Below are positions 47,501 through 56,069 of a stretch of DNA of 64,000 nt, piece after piece; position 1 is the stretch's first letter, and every line of letters begins with the position of its first letter. The position numbers were made by a program, and so were the translations under genes. The notes beneath the pieces are model-generated. The model saw nothing but the letters and a program-made list of their open reading frames with translations, did not search any database and had not been told where the DNA came from. The DNA comes from Acinetobacter dispersus (lineage in GTDB: Bacteria > Pseudomonadota > Gammaproteobacteria > Pseudomonadales > Moraxellaceae): the NCBI RefSeq assembly GCF_009884975.1, contig NZ_CP041970.1, positions 496,001-560,000 on the forward strand, written 5' to 3'.

Positions 47501-50500
47501 TAGCTGATGCAGACTTTGTAAGCGATAGTGCTTATATGTACCCAGACACTAAGGTTAGATTTCCAAGAATTAGAATGTCAACAGCCCAGAACTATGATTT
47601 GGGTAAATTGATTTCGACTACTGTGACGTTAGATAACTATGAAAATGTGTTTGGAAATCTGATTGATTCAACCGTTATAACGAAGAGTGCCGATGGCAGC
47701 AGTATATTTAGTACTAATGTAAAAGCAGTTTATTCAGCAGCGGATCGTACCAACTGGATCCCAGGTTTGCTCAAGGAGCGGACAATCACGTCAGGGCGTA
47801 CAGGTCAGCCCACAATTACTAAAAAAACAACATTTGATTATGATGCCAAGCAGCAGTTAAAGCAGAAGGTTGATGAGCCGAATAATGCGGCCTTAAAACT
47901 GCAAAGCGACTATGAATATGACAACTACGGAAACCTGAGTAAGGTTACCGTCAGTGGTGCGGGGAATGGAACGGATACCAATATTGGTAGCCGTGTTGTG
48001 AACTCCTTCTATGAAGCGGGAGCTGGCCATCCAGCAGGTGTGTTTAAGACACGTGAAACCAATGCTTTATCGCAACAGGCGAGTTCGAGCTATGATGCGG
48101 TGACGGGTCAAATGCTGACTTCAACCGACTTAAATGGTGTGGTGAGCAAACAAACGGTTGATAGTTTAGGTCGGGTAAAAGTGAGTACACCAGCAGGTGC
48201 AGCACAGACTACGAACGATTACCAATTATGTAAAACCTTTGTGGGTGTTGGAACCAATAGCCGAGAATGTGAAACTGGCGAGAACTATAAGACGACCAGT
48301 ACCACAGCTTTAAATGCCCCAGTGCTTGTATTTAAAGATGCTGTTGGCAATGTGAAGCGTACAGTGACTAAGGCCTATGACAACGTCAATGATGTTGTGG
48401 TTCGAAGTGAATATGATGCATCAGGACGCTTATACCGTAGCAGTGTTCCAAGCCTCAGCAATGTTGCTTATGGTAGCTTGCAGTGGACCAGCTATGAATA
48501 TGATGTACTCGGTCGTGTTACTAAACTGGTAGAACCGGGGAACCGTGTTACGACTTATACTTATGATGGACTACAAAGCTCTATTATCAATGCCAAAGGC
48601 TTAAAACGCACAGAGAAGAGCAACATTGCCAATGAAGTGGTTGAGATTCTAGACCACGATAACAACGCATTAAAATATACCCGAGATGCATTGGGACGTT
48701 TAATCCAGACCACAGATGCTTTAGGAAATAGCATTGTTCTAACTTTAGATAACAATGGCAATAAACTGCAACAAGTGGATCCAGTACTGGGGACGTGGAA
48801 ATACCGCTACAACCCATTGGGTCAGGTCGTTTGGCAACAAGATGCCAAAGGACAACAAACCACGTTCCAGTACGATGCATTGGGCCGCTTAAAACAACGT
48901 GTGGAACCAGACCTAAGTTCAACATGGACATGGGATACAGCAGCGAATGGTAAAGGAAAGCTTGCCCAAGTGAGCTCGGCGAATGGCTATAGTGAAAGTT
49001 ATGCTTATGATGCCTTTGGTCGGCTGTTCCAAACTACGACCAGCAAGAAGATCGATCCAAAGGCCCAAGGAGCTACGGATCCGGACTTTATTAGCAAGTG
49101 GAACTATGATGCGGCAGGTCGTACCTTGGCCTTTGCATACCCAACAGGCTTTGGTTACCGTAATATCTACGACACCAACGGTTACTTAAAAGAAGTCCGT
49201 AACTTGGCGGGTAACCAGTTGTACTGGGCTGCGAATGCACGAGATGCACGAGGCAATATTACCCAAGAAACCTTGGGTAATGGTCTCGTGACCAAAAAAG
49301 GTTATAAGGCGGATACCGGCTTTATTGAGTCGATCAATACAGGGAATGCTGCGATTCAACAAAACAGCTATGCCTTTGATGCGATTGGAAACTTGGAGAA
49401 CCGTAACCAGAACTTGGCGGGTATCTCGATCAATGAAAGCTTTGTCTATGACAACATCAATCGCTTAAAGAGTGTTGTAAACCAGAAGGGTGAAAGCTCC
49501 TCAGTGAGCTATAACGCGATTGGTAACATCACGAGTCGTAGTGGTAAAGACACCTTTAACGCAGCGAAATCGAATAACTACACTTGGACCAGTTTCAACA
49601 TGCCGTTGCAGATCAAGCAAGGCACGACGACTGAGGACTTTATGTATGATGCCAACCACGAGCGAGTGCGTCGTACCAGTGTAGAAGGTGGCAAGACCAC
49701 GACGACGGTTTATTTGAACCCCCGTATAGATACAGGTGGGACCTTTGAGAAGACCTATTTACCGGATGGTACTACAGAGTATGCGCACTACATCTATGCA
49801 GGTGGTGGTGTTGTAGGCAGTTATGTCAGCAATGACAAAGGCACGCCTCCAACGGGTGACTTGGGCACGGCTTACCAAAGTGGCGTTGCTCCAAACAGTG
49901 CGGTAGCAGCGATCAATAAGACAGGACCTTATCGTTACTTCCATACAGATCATTTAGATTCGATAGAGGTGATTACAGATGCAGCGGGTAATCCGCTAGA
50001 GCGTTTGAGTTATGACCCATGGGGTAAGCGACGTAATGTAGATGGAACGGTGTCGACGGATACGCTGAAGGGTAAGAGTAGCCGTCATGGTTTTACCTCG
50101 CATGAGATGTTGGACAGTATTGGTCTGATCCATATGAATGGTCGAGTGTATGACCCAAGTATTGGTCGTTTTATTAGTGCGGATCCGACGATAGATGGAG
50201 CGGATAACTTACAGGGTTATAACCGTTATGCGTATGTACACAATAATCCGGGGACGTTGTTAGATCCAGATGGTTATGGATGGACGAAGTTCTGGAAACG
50301 TGTAGGAAAAGATCTTAAGAATGGACTAAATACAGTCTTAGATGATTGGTTGGGTTCGTGTTCAAAAGCAGCGGGTGAATGTGGTGTCTCCGTCGGTGTA
50401 ACTTATGGACCGAATAACCAAGGTTATAATGCTGGACCAAATAACCAAGGTGTAGGGGCAAATAATGATGGTAGAAATACAGTACAACCACATATAGGCT

Positions 50501-51180
50501 TGGGTAATGTTAATGGTAATTATTATGTATTGAACTCCTCTTACCAAGAGGGAGGCCTACAGTTTAATGGCTTGTGGTATACTGGCAATGGTTTTGGTAG
50601 TGAACCTCAGATCCAAATTCATGCGAGTAATTTCTTTGGTCAGGAACCTCAATATGGTTTTGATATCCCAGTAAGAAACCGTAAGGCAGAAGCCCAGTTT
50701 GAGGCTGGGTTAATAGATTTTAATAATGAATTAACAGCTTTTAACCATGCGTGGACTTTTGGTTTATATGGTAATCAACCCGAGTCAAGTGGATATATCG
50801 GTCAGACAGCTGGTATGGTTGTCGGGATGTATACAGGTTCTACAGAAATTGCAGTAGCAAAAACGGTAATAAATACTGCGAAATCTGCAAAGGGGTGGAT
50901 TGCAAAAGATGTATATTCAGTTTTATCTACAGAAGTTAAGACTGGAAAACTTCCCGGAAGCACATTAAGAACTATGGAGCAAGCATTAAAACAGACAACG
51001 AGTGGCAGTGGAGGGGTTGGGGTTAAACGCTTAGCAGGAAAAGGTGCAAATATTGAGGGAACAGTATATCAATATGAGTTGAAAATTTTGGGCTCAAAAG
51101 GTAAGGGGGGGGTTCGACTCTTTGGGAATATGGAGGAGGATGGTTTGGTTCATTTTACTAAAAGAGGAAAACACTTGTGA
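44518..51180 (+). CDS. Rhs/SpvB-type polymorphic toxin 4 with compact basic tip
   Basis: 2220 residues. Signal peptide (LLFVSILLAIHNVHAAE), SpvB-like domain, propeller loops (DVNGDGIDD, DFNGDGLDD, DFNHDGFVD, DINNNGFQE), Rhs core to residue ~1917. No Hint domain. The linker LDDWLGSCSKAAGECGVSVG is followed by an asparagine/glycine-rich stretch, a small hydrophobic segment (GQTAGMVVGMYTGS) and a ~85-residue tip: STLRTMEQALKQT, VYQYELKILGSKGKGGVRLF, GLVHFTKRGKHL. The basic, strand-rich tip ending in a K-R-G-K-H run recalls RelE/BECR-type RNases; this is a tentative reading. A block of the core (47541-47830) is clearly diverged from the other copies. Stop overlaps the immunity start (TGATG). Confidence 0.86.
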   Translation: MKYKLLFVSILLAIHNVHAAELELAGSLEGDTNVSVLGVIDHSIPIAIPPSINGFIPQLALSYNGESPDGILGVGWGISGLSSITRCNEIDRMSGKIYTPKQSVMNERDAIFQSGLQSNDGATEDILGRSCFALDGVKLIPILQPNITPFADTEFRLENDNFTKITLKYDKKNSFQIDSFIVKQKNGTVREYNSKVIFNNKTISSSSEEYDGVSEWGLTSITDINGNYWAVEYQDLNKGVLYPKTIKYTGNSGSSPVTPTNSIDFEYIDRSDAEKKRGYIEQGSTLILDKKLSKLSIKSNNVVKGEYRFQYEDINDQVANKTRLKDIKYCTVNGSDQSCLAPTKLEWSSYGKDLMTTPVRDSINKIPDVKATDTLNSIRMNTSKGSTTKELIFILKTDNNLKLYANPMDTMSAMYQSDTLTHTSLSSFQQWSPLIMDVNGDGIDDLVIYGRNSANQVSLLLFTSSFASAGKRQFTFYKEHKNIITSPAPLLNISTLDGDRDGVSDLVLLFGDKNDIRFTGLRMDGQGNAASINTTTIGPNIRNALNSSTGKRVTATGRILSGNFRRDKTNDIVFYYTNVGGLSLCSTSVYRDLIQSSKTISNCENTTPVLIAGAAGDTYRDYDFSVVDFNGDGLDDIVMSKVIRLDAANGPATRFHERLVPILSTGIGFEVQPAIDLPIFTINTGEKRWVASDWETQWAAPTFVDFNHDGFVDFYRYSTAFSPKLLVPTDLNPEPKSDGKFRYQSDLISYLQRPNKKFDVYKSDLSNWWGGSQAEEVMLAIMGMPGDMKVDDYTVERVPVFSDINNNGFQEINFQFIARPRVGTGAYIYSYISQAAKDDVMSGMGAAAWIQLRYPGIDFQDMLKSIDTGDGRKQKFIYSNFSQAPESMEARPFPIRGSGSASLVTYAVENYLNNALGSKSTYLFASPRVDVKEARFLGFETMTETSETYNKTASGTDVTNKLVKETIFNQNYPFVGMPKSVTTKANDALVSKVTVADADFVSDSAYMYPDTKVRFPRIRMSTAQNYDLGKLISTTVTLDNYENVFGNLIDSTVITKSADGSSIFSTNVKAVYSAADRTNWIPGLLKERTITSGRTGQPTITKKTTFDYDAKQQLKQKVDEPNNAALKLQSDYEYDNYGNLSKVTVSGAGNGTDTNIGSRVVNSFYEAGAGHPAGVFKTRETNALSQQASSSYDAVTGQMLTSTDLNGVVSKQTVDSLGRVKVSTPAGAAQTTNDYQLCKTFVGVGTNSRECETGENYKTTSTTALNAPVLVFKDAVGNVKRTVTKAYDNVNDVVVRSEYDASGRLYRSSVPSLSNVAYGSLQWTSYEYDVLGRVTKLVEPGNRVTTYTYDGLQSSIINAKGLKRTEKSNIANEVVEILDHDNNALKYTRDALGRLIQTTDALGNSIVLTLDNNGNKLQQVDPVLGTWKYRYNPLGQVVWQQDAKGQQTTFQYDALGRLKQRVEPDLSSTWTWDTAANGKGKLAQVSSANGYSESYAYDAFGRLFQTTTSKKIDPKAQGATDPDFISKWNYDAAGRTLAFAYPTGFGYRNIYDTNGYLKEVRNLAGNQLYWAANARDARGNITQETLGNGLVTKKGYKADTGFIESINTGNAAIQQNSYAFDAIGNLENRNQNLAGISINESFVYDNINRLKSVVNQKGESSSVSYNAIGNITSRSGKDTFNAAKSNNYTWTSFNMPLQIKQGTTTEDFMYDANHERVRRTSVEGGKTTTTVYLNPRIDTGGTFEKTYLPDGTTEYAHYIYAGGGVVGSYVSNDKGTPPTGDLGTAYQSGVAPNSAVAAINKTGPYRYFHTDHLDSIEVITDAAGNPLERLSYDPWGKRRNVDGTVSTDTLKGKSSRHGFTSHEMLDSIGLIHMNGRVYDPSIGRFISADPTIDGADNLQGYNRYAYVHNNPGTLLDPDGYGWTKFWKRVGKDLKNGLNTVLDDWLGSCSKAAGECGVSVGVTYGPNNQGYNAGPNNQGVGANNDGRNTVQPHIGLGNVNGNYYVLNSSYQEGGLQFNGLWYTGNGFGSEPQIQIHASNFFGQEPQYGFDIPVRNRKAEAQFEAGLIDFNNELTAFNHAWTFGLYGNQPESSGYIGQTAGMVVGMYTGSTEIAVAKTVINTAKSAKGWIAKDVYSVLSTEVKTGKLPGSTLRTMEQALKQTTSGSGGVGVKRLAGKGANIEGTVYQYELKILGSKGKGGVRLFGNMEEDGLVHFTKRGKHL
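47101..50267 (+). repeat. Rhs core long repeat, copy 4
   Basis: 3167 bases; six bases longer than copies 1 and 3 because of two extra codons (AYMYPDT instead of AYPTT). It is identical-looking outside a diverged patch at 47541-47830. Confidence 0.9.
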
Positions 51181-51566
51181 TGCAAATACAAATAGACGAA
51201 GACCTTAAAAAAGTTTTTAGAGAAGAGGTTGTATTTAGTGATGCAAAGAGTCACTTGCAGTCCTTTGTTAAGAGTGGTGAAAGCTTAATATTAATTTATG
51301 ATGATATTGGTGAGAAAAGGGTAGAAGGTTTTAAAGATTTAGATAGTATTGTTTTTAAAATTGAAGCAATTGTATATCAATACAATCTTTTACTAGGTTA
51401 TAGTACTGTACGAATATATCTGACATTAGGTGAGTGTATAATCGACAAGGCAACTGGTACAGTTAATTCATCATTAGGAAGTCTAATTTTATATTACAGT
51501 ATGGATAGCGTGAAAGAAGGAGATATATTCGCTTACTCTTCGGATCTGATATATCAAAGCTTATGA
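51180..51566 (+). CDS. Candidate immunity protein for toxin 4
   Basis: 128 residues from the ATG at 51180, which overlaps the toxin stop by one base; AGAGGAAA lies upstream. Soluble, acidic, no signal peptide: FREEVVFSDAKSHLQSFV, then ESLILIYDDIGEKRVEGF, LDSIVFKIEAIVYQYN and LGSLILYYSMDSVKEG. Acidic character suits neutralising the basic toxin 4 tip. No family was recognised. gspG starts about 170 bases further on. Confidence 0.72.
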   Translation: MQIQIDEDLKKVFREEVVFSDAKSHLQSFVKSGESLILIYDDIGEKRVEGFKDLDSIVFKIEAIVYQYNLLLGYSTVRIYLTLGECIIDKATGTVNSSLGSLILYYSMDSVKEGDIFAYSSDLIYQSL

Positions 51567-51734
51567 TTTTTAAGTAAGGTAGGTCTATTCTTATGTCTGA
51601 TTTTAATTTATAGCTGGATTAGAAGTTGGAAATAGAATCTTCAATTGCACAATTGAGATAGATATATGTGAAAAACGATGAATAATTTTTTCCTTTTCTG
51701 TTAATTTAATTTCTATTTTATTTAGTGTTTTGGT

Positions 51735-52157
51735 ATGTTTAAAAGAAATTTACGGCGTAATGGCTTTACTCTTTTAGAGCTTATGATTGTTTTAGTTATC
51801 ATTGGTTTATTGGCTGGTATTATCGGACCCAATTTATTTAAAAATTTGGAAAAGTCTGAGAAAACCACTGCTAAGTCGCAAATTGATGCTTTGACTAAGG
51901 CAATTGATCAATATCGAATTGATAATGGTTCATTCCCAGATACCAGTAGTGGCCTAAATGCCCTACTGGTTGCACCTGCTGGTGCAACTCGTTGGAATGG
52001 GCCTTATATCAAAAAAATACCAGCTGACCCTTGGGGAATGCCGTATCAATACCAATCGCCAGGGCAGCAAAACCCAACAGAGTATGATGTCTATTCATTC
52101 GGTAAAGACAAAGCCCAAGGCGGAACAGGTGATGCAGCCGATATCGGAAACTGGTAA
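51735..52157 (+). CDS. gspG: Type II secretion major pseudopilin GspG
   Basis: 140 residues. A 10-residue leader ends at the prepilin peptidase site NG/FTLLELMIVLVIIGLL, with the required glutamate (E15, +5 of the mature protein). The C-terminal part has the GspG signature: SGLNALL, GPYIKKIPADPWGMPYQY, YDVYSFGKD and a GDAADIGNW end with calcium-site character. It forms the shaft of the T2SS pseudopilus. No prepilin peptidase is in the window, so the chromosomal PilD must serve. It opens the secretion operon and follows the toxin array. Confidence 0.93.
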   Translation: MFKRNLRRNGFTLLELMIVLVIIGLLAGIIGPNLFKNLEKSEKTTAKSQIDALTKAIDQYRIDNGSFPDTSSGLNALLVAPAGATRWNGPYIKKIPADPWGMPYQYQSPGQQNPTEYDVYSFGKDKAQGGTGDAADIGNW

Positions 52158-52190
52158 GAAAAGTACTTAAAAATTTGGAGAAACATTTAT

Positions 52191-52559
52191 ATGTCGCTGA
52201 AAAAAATAACAGCAAAATTTTTCACTATCTATTTAATGTTTTTTTTAAGTACGCCTAGTGCGTATGCTGCGGGGTATTATTTAGAGAATCTCACAATCAA
52301 AAGAATACGTACAGTTGGTGAATATTCTAACTTTTCAAATACTGTAGAACTTTGGTTTAATGAAACATTAACATATCCTTCTGGGGCACAATGTACGAGT
52401 ACGTTCAGAGTACATATCGATGCTAAGCATAAGCACGTAATTAGTGCGGCTTATTTAGCAATGATGTCGGGCAAAAAAGTAAGTGTTTATGCTAATGAAA
52501 GTCTTCCTATACGGGGAGGGTCTTGTGAGATATCTTACCTGGATGTAGTCAATAATTGA
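52191..52559 (+). CDS. Small Sec-exported protein, local family member 6, inside the secretion operon
   Basis: 122 residues with a signal peptide (FTIYLMFFLSTPSAYAAG) and a GGAG ribosome site. The mature part matches the family: NTVELWFNETLTYPSGAQ, CTSTFRVHIDAKHK, then AAYLAMMSGKKVSVYAN, a last cysteine and SYLDVV. It lies between gspG and gspF, so it is probably co-transcribed with the secretion machine. That makes it a candidate substrate or accessory part. Confidence 0.78.
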   Translation: MSLKKITAKFFTIYLMFFLSTPSAYAAGYYLENLTIKRIRTVGEYSNFSNTVELWFNETLTYPSGAQCTSTFRVHIDAKHKHVISAAYLAMMSGKKVSVYANESLPIRGGSCEISYLDVVNN

Positions 52560-52655
52560 TAGAAATGAAAAGTGATTGAATATATTGATTTAATTTTAAA
52601 GTGTTAGTTATGCGTGGTATAAATTTAAAACTTACATATTGGAAATTTAATTAAG

Positions 52656-53849
52656 ATGCCAGTATATAAGGTTCGTGTAATTACATCAGAAGGAAAGCAA
52701 ATCACTCAACAAATTGAGGGGGAGAGCGCGGACTTTGTTCGTGCGAATTTGTTGAGTCAAAATGTTTTTATTATTGACTTGCATCAACAGAAAACAGGTT
52801 TTAGCTTTAAAAAAGGTCCAAGTTTTAATGTTGTTATCTTTGTACATGAGTTAAAAACACTATTACATTCAGGTCTTTCTATTACAGAAGGGTTGGATGT
52901 ATTACTCAGTCATCATGCAGAATCCAATCCTAACTCTCCTATTTATAGAATTCGTGATGCTCTGAATCAGGGGGTACCCTTGTCAGACGCAATGTTAAAA
53001 TGTGGAGAAAATATTTTTCCGCCTTTGTTAATTGCAACAGTAGCTGCAAGTGAACGCAATGGAACTCTGATACAAGCATTGACAAGCTATATTCGTTATG
53101 ACGAACAAATATCGTCTCTAAAGTCTAAGATCTATAATGCTTCAATGTATCCCATTCTGCTTGTTGGAATGGCACTCATGGTCACGCTTTTCTTGTTGAT
53201 GTATTTAGTCCCAAGATTTGGTGCGATTTATGATGGGGTAGATATGGATTTACCGTTAGCATCAAAATTGATGTTAGAGCTCGGCGTTTGGTTGGGGGAT
53301 TATCGCTGGTATGTGATTGGCATAATGGTGGTCGGTTTTATTTGGCTGGTTCGTAAAGTGATTTTGCAAGGCATTGAAAATACACTTATGCAATTACTTT
53401 CAGGGTTTTCTCCATTGAGAAAGCGCCTAGAAGTGGTATTTTTATCCCGTTTTTTTAGAGGATTAGCACTTTTACTTGATGCTGGAGCTTCAGTGATTCA
53501 GTCATTTGATATGTTGGGCTCTATTTTATCTCCAGTTCAGCAACAACAACTACTTCGAGCAAAAGATTTAGTACTTCAAGGGAACAGTTTGAGCGATTCA
53601 CTTTATCAAGCGGGCTTGAGAACATCTGTTTCAGCTCGTTTATTGGCAGCAGGTGATCAAAACGGTGAAATATCTGCCATGTTGAGGCAGTCTGCTGACT
53701 TTCATGATTTAGATTTAAGTCAGTTCATTGAACGCTTTTCACGCTTATTAGAACCAGTGCTAATGCTGGCGATAGGTCTTTTTATTGGAATGATCGTAGT
53801 ATTGCTATACATGCCGATCTTTGAAATGGCGAGTGGGTTGCAATCATGA
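52656..53849 (+). CDS. gspF: T2SS inner-membrane platform protein GspF
   Basis: 397 residues, close to the usual ~400. It has the two repeated GspF domains (FVHELKTLLHSGLSITEGLD near residue 65 and FFRGLALLLDAGASVIQSFD near 270) and three membrane segments (YPILLVGMALMVTLFLLMYL; WYVIGIMVVGFIWLV; LMLAIGLFIGMIVVLLYMPI). It sits in the inner membrane and links the ATPase to pseudopilus assembly. It overlaps gspE by four bases. Confidence 0.92.
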   Translation: MPVYKVRVITSEGKQITQQIEGESADFVRANLLSQNVFIIDLHQQKTGFSFKKGPSFNVVIFVHELKTLLHSGLSITEGLDVLLSHHAESNPNSPIYRIRDALNQGVPLSDAMLKCGENIFPPLLIATVAASERNGTLIQALTSYIRYDEQISSLKSKIYNASMYPILLVGMALMVTLFLLMYLVPRFGAIYDGVDMDLPLASKLMLELGVWLGDYRWYVIGIMVVGFIWLVRKVILQGIENTLMQLLSGFSPLRKRLEVVFLSRFFRGLALLLDAGASVIQSFDMLGSILSPVQQQQLLRAKDLVLQGNSLSDSLYQAGLRTSVSARLLAAGDQNGEISAMLRQSADFHDLDLSQFIERFSRLLEPVLMLAIGLFIGMIVVLLYMPIFEMASGLQS

Positions 53850-55354
53850 GTCTGGTTCAACATTGGTTTAGTGAAAAAGAGTGTCTGCAACTTCAACTTG
53901 GCTCTCATATACAAGCAAATATTGCACAGCAACAACAGTGCGTTTCAGCATTATTTAATGAGCAAATATGGGTCATCTTCGCAAGAGAGGTTACAGTAAA
54001 AGATTTAACTTGGTTAAGTTATACTATTAGAGAACCATTTCAGATTGGTCAAATACAAGCTGATGCGCAGGCTTCTTTTGCGATCTTAACTGCTAAATAT
54101 GCAGGGAATGAAAGCGAAACTTTGATTCAAACAGTGAGTCATAGAAATATTACAAAAAAGACAGACAGTGATAGCCTTGTGATTCAGTTGGTCGATTCAA
54201 TTTTGTTAAAGGCTTATCAACAAGGGGCAAGTGATATTCATTTTGAAAATACGATAGATGGTCTAATAATTAAAAATCGTATAGATGGAGTGCTTGTTGA
54301 GAATAGAGCTGCGATTATCAATGTTCCTGCAGAACATGTTATCTCACGCCTTAAGGTATTGGCTGAATTAGATATTGCTGAAAGACGTATTCCACAGGAT
54401 GGTCGATTAACTGTGCATCTCGGAGAATATGATATTGATCTTCGTATTTCGATTATGCCTGGTTTACATGGTGAAGATGCAGTATTGCGTATATTAGATA
54501 AGCAAGCTTTGACTCAAGATGATAAGCCATTGACTCTGGAGTTGTTAGGCTTTGATGCCCAAACGATGGTTGAAATTCGAAATTTGTCGAAACAGCCTTA
54601 CGGCATGATGTTGGTGACTGGGCCTACAGGTTCAGGTAAAACAACTACGTTATATGCATTGTTACATGAGCAACATGATGGACAGCAGAAGATCATTACA
54701 ATTGAAGATCCTGTTGAATATCAAATCAAGGGCACACTCCAAATTCCAGTAAATGAGAAGAAAGGATTAACATTCGCACGAGGACTACGTTCTATTTTGC
54801 GCCATGACCCTGATAAAATAATGGTTGGAGAAATTCGTGACCATGAAACTGCTGCAATTGCAGTGCAAGCAGCTTTAACAGGACATTTAGTTTATACTTC
54901 TGTGCATGCCAATCATGCCTTAGATGTGATTGGGCGTTTTCGTCATATGGAAATTGATCTTTTTGGATTTGTAAGCAGCTTAAACGGTATTATTGCGCAA
55001 CGGCTTATACGTTTGAACTGCCCGCAATGTAAAAAGCCAGTTAAAGTTGATGCTGAAACGATTAAATATTCTGGCATTTTATTAGAAAATGCTCAAAGCT
55101 ACCAATTCTATCAAGGGCAAGGCTGTGAGCATTGTCAAGGAACTGGTTATAAAGGCCGACAAGCAATTGCTGAAGTTCTGATCATGGACGATGAATTAAG
55201 AGAGTTGATGATTCATAATGCTCCAATGAGTCAAATTCGCAAGAAACTTTCTGAACAAGGTATGAAGTTTTTAAGGCAACAAGCTCTTGCTGTTGTCGCA
55301 AATGGTCAGTCTACATTACAGGAAATTAATCGTGTTACCTTTGTTGAAAGATAA
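53846..55354 (+). CDS. gspE: T2SS/T4P assembly ATPase GspE
   Basis: 502 residues. Walker A GPTGSGKTTTLYAL at 259-266; Asp box ITIEDPVEYQI; Walker B region DKIMVGEIRDHETA at 323-336; His box GHLVYTSVHAN. The tetra-cysteine zinc motif is C392-x2-C395 and C427-x2-C430. N-terminal domain is shorter than in PilB. It is the cytoplasmic hexameric motor that drives pseudopilus growth. All catalytic residues are in place, so the system should be active. It ends inside the next gene. Confidence 0.93.
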   Translation: MSLVQHWFSEKECLQLQLGSHIQANIAQQQQCVSALFNEQIWVIFAREVTVKDLTWLSYTIREPFQIGQIQADAQASFAILTAKYAGNESETLIQTVSHRNITKKTDSDSLVIQLVDSILLKAYQQGASDIHFENTIDGLIIKNRIDGVLVENRAAIINVPAEHVISRLKVLAELDIAERRIPQDGRLTVHLGEYDIDLRISIMPGLHGEDAVLRILDKQALTQDDKPLTLELLGFDAQTMVEIRNLSKQPYGMMLVTGPTGSGKTTTLYALLHEQHDGQQKIITIEDPVEYQIKGTLQIPVNEKKGLTFARGLRSILRHDPDKIMVGEIRDHETAAIAVQAALTGHLVYTSVHANHALDVIGRFRHMEIDLFGFVSSLNGIIAQRLIRLNCPQCKKPVKVDAETIKYSGILLENAQSYQFYQGQGCEHCQGTGYKGRQAIAEVLIMDDELRELMIHNAPMSQIRKKLSEQGMKFLRQQALAVVANGQSTLQEINRVTFVER

Positions 55355-56069
55355 GACCATTTATTTAACAGCGCGACAGATGGGGGCTAGCGGGCTACAA
55401 CAAGTTAAGTCTGGGACTAAGTTTGAAGCTTGGGCTTCAGATGGAATGAGTTATGTTGAATTTATTGAAAAAAATAAAAAAATAGCCTCAAGTCTAGATA
55501 TCGTAATTGAAAGCGATTTGTGTCGCTTTGTGGTTTTACCAGCCTTAAATAGTTATCCAGAGGCTGATGTTTTAAGCTTTTTAGCTCAGCAACGTCTCAA
55601 ACAAAAATATGTAGATTTTGATACGAGTCAATTTATCATAATTCATGATCAGCTTAAGTTTAACTGTCCTTGTTTAGTTGTTGCTTTTCCAATAGAAAAA
55701 TATCAGAAATTAGTGCAATTAAAATCTAGTATTGGCATAAAAAGCCTTTTGCCTTCGATCCTCGCGGTTTGGAATTTTTATGAAAAAGATATCATTGGAA
55801 ATTTATTCTTAATTATTGAAAACCAGCTCGCTTTTCTTATTCATCATGATCAAGGTATACTAAAAGAGATAGATACATTTCCTGTGTATTTAATAGGTTC
55901 TCTCAATTTTGATTATTATTTAGATTTAAATAGTTTGACCTTTACTGCACTGGACCAAACAACATCAAATAAAGGATTGAATTTACGATCAAAGCAAATT
56001 GTTGATCTTTTAAAAGAAAATCATTTGGATAAATTACAAGCTTTGAATATGATGAGGATTTTATCTTAA
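55332..56069 (+). CDS. PilM/GspL-like cytoplasmic scaffold protein
   Basis: 245 residues from the GTG at 55332, preceded by AGGAAA in the end of gspE; a longer frame from 55287 would overlap gspE by 68 bases. The protein is soluble with a loose actin-like pattern (DIVIESDLCRFVVLP; FLIIENQLAFLIHHDQG), as in the cytosolic half of GspL or in PilM. Its position between the ATPase and a PilN-like gene supports this role. Sequence similarity is weak, so the name rests largely on context. Confidence 0.65.
   Translation: MLPLLKDKTIYLTARQMGASGLQQVKSGTKFEAWASDGMSYVEFIEKNKKIASSLDIVIESDLCRFVVLPALNSYPEADVLSFLAQQRLKQKYVDFDTSQFIIIHDQLKFNCPCLVVAFPIEKYQKLVQLKSSIGIKSLLPSILAVWNFYEKDIIGNLFLIIENQLAFLIHHDQGILKEIDTFPVYLIGSLNFDYYLDLNSLTFTALDQTTSNKGLNLRSKQIVDLLKENHLDKLQALNMMRILS

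Noticed and set aside
23630..50267. Long repeats as insertion sequences or phage
   Set aside because: They are in-frame coding parts of the Rhs proteins, with no transposase, terminal inverted repeats or target duplications.
21128..51180. Rhs proteins as T6SS effectors
   Set aside because: No PAAR, VgrG, Hcp or Eag-type chaperone gene is present and each protein has a Sec signal peptide, which does not fit T6SS loading.
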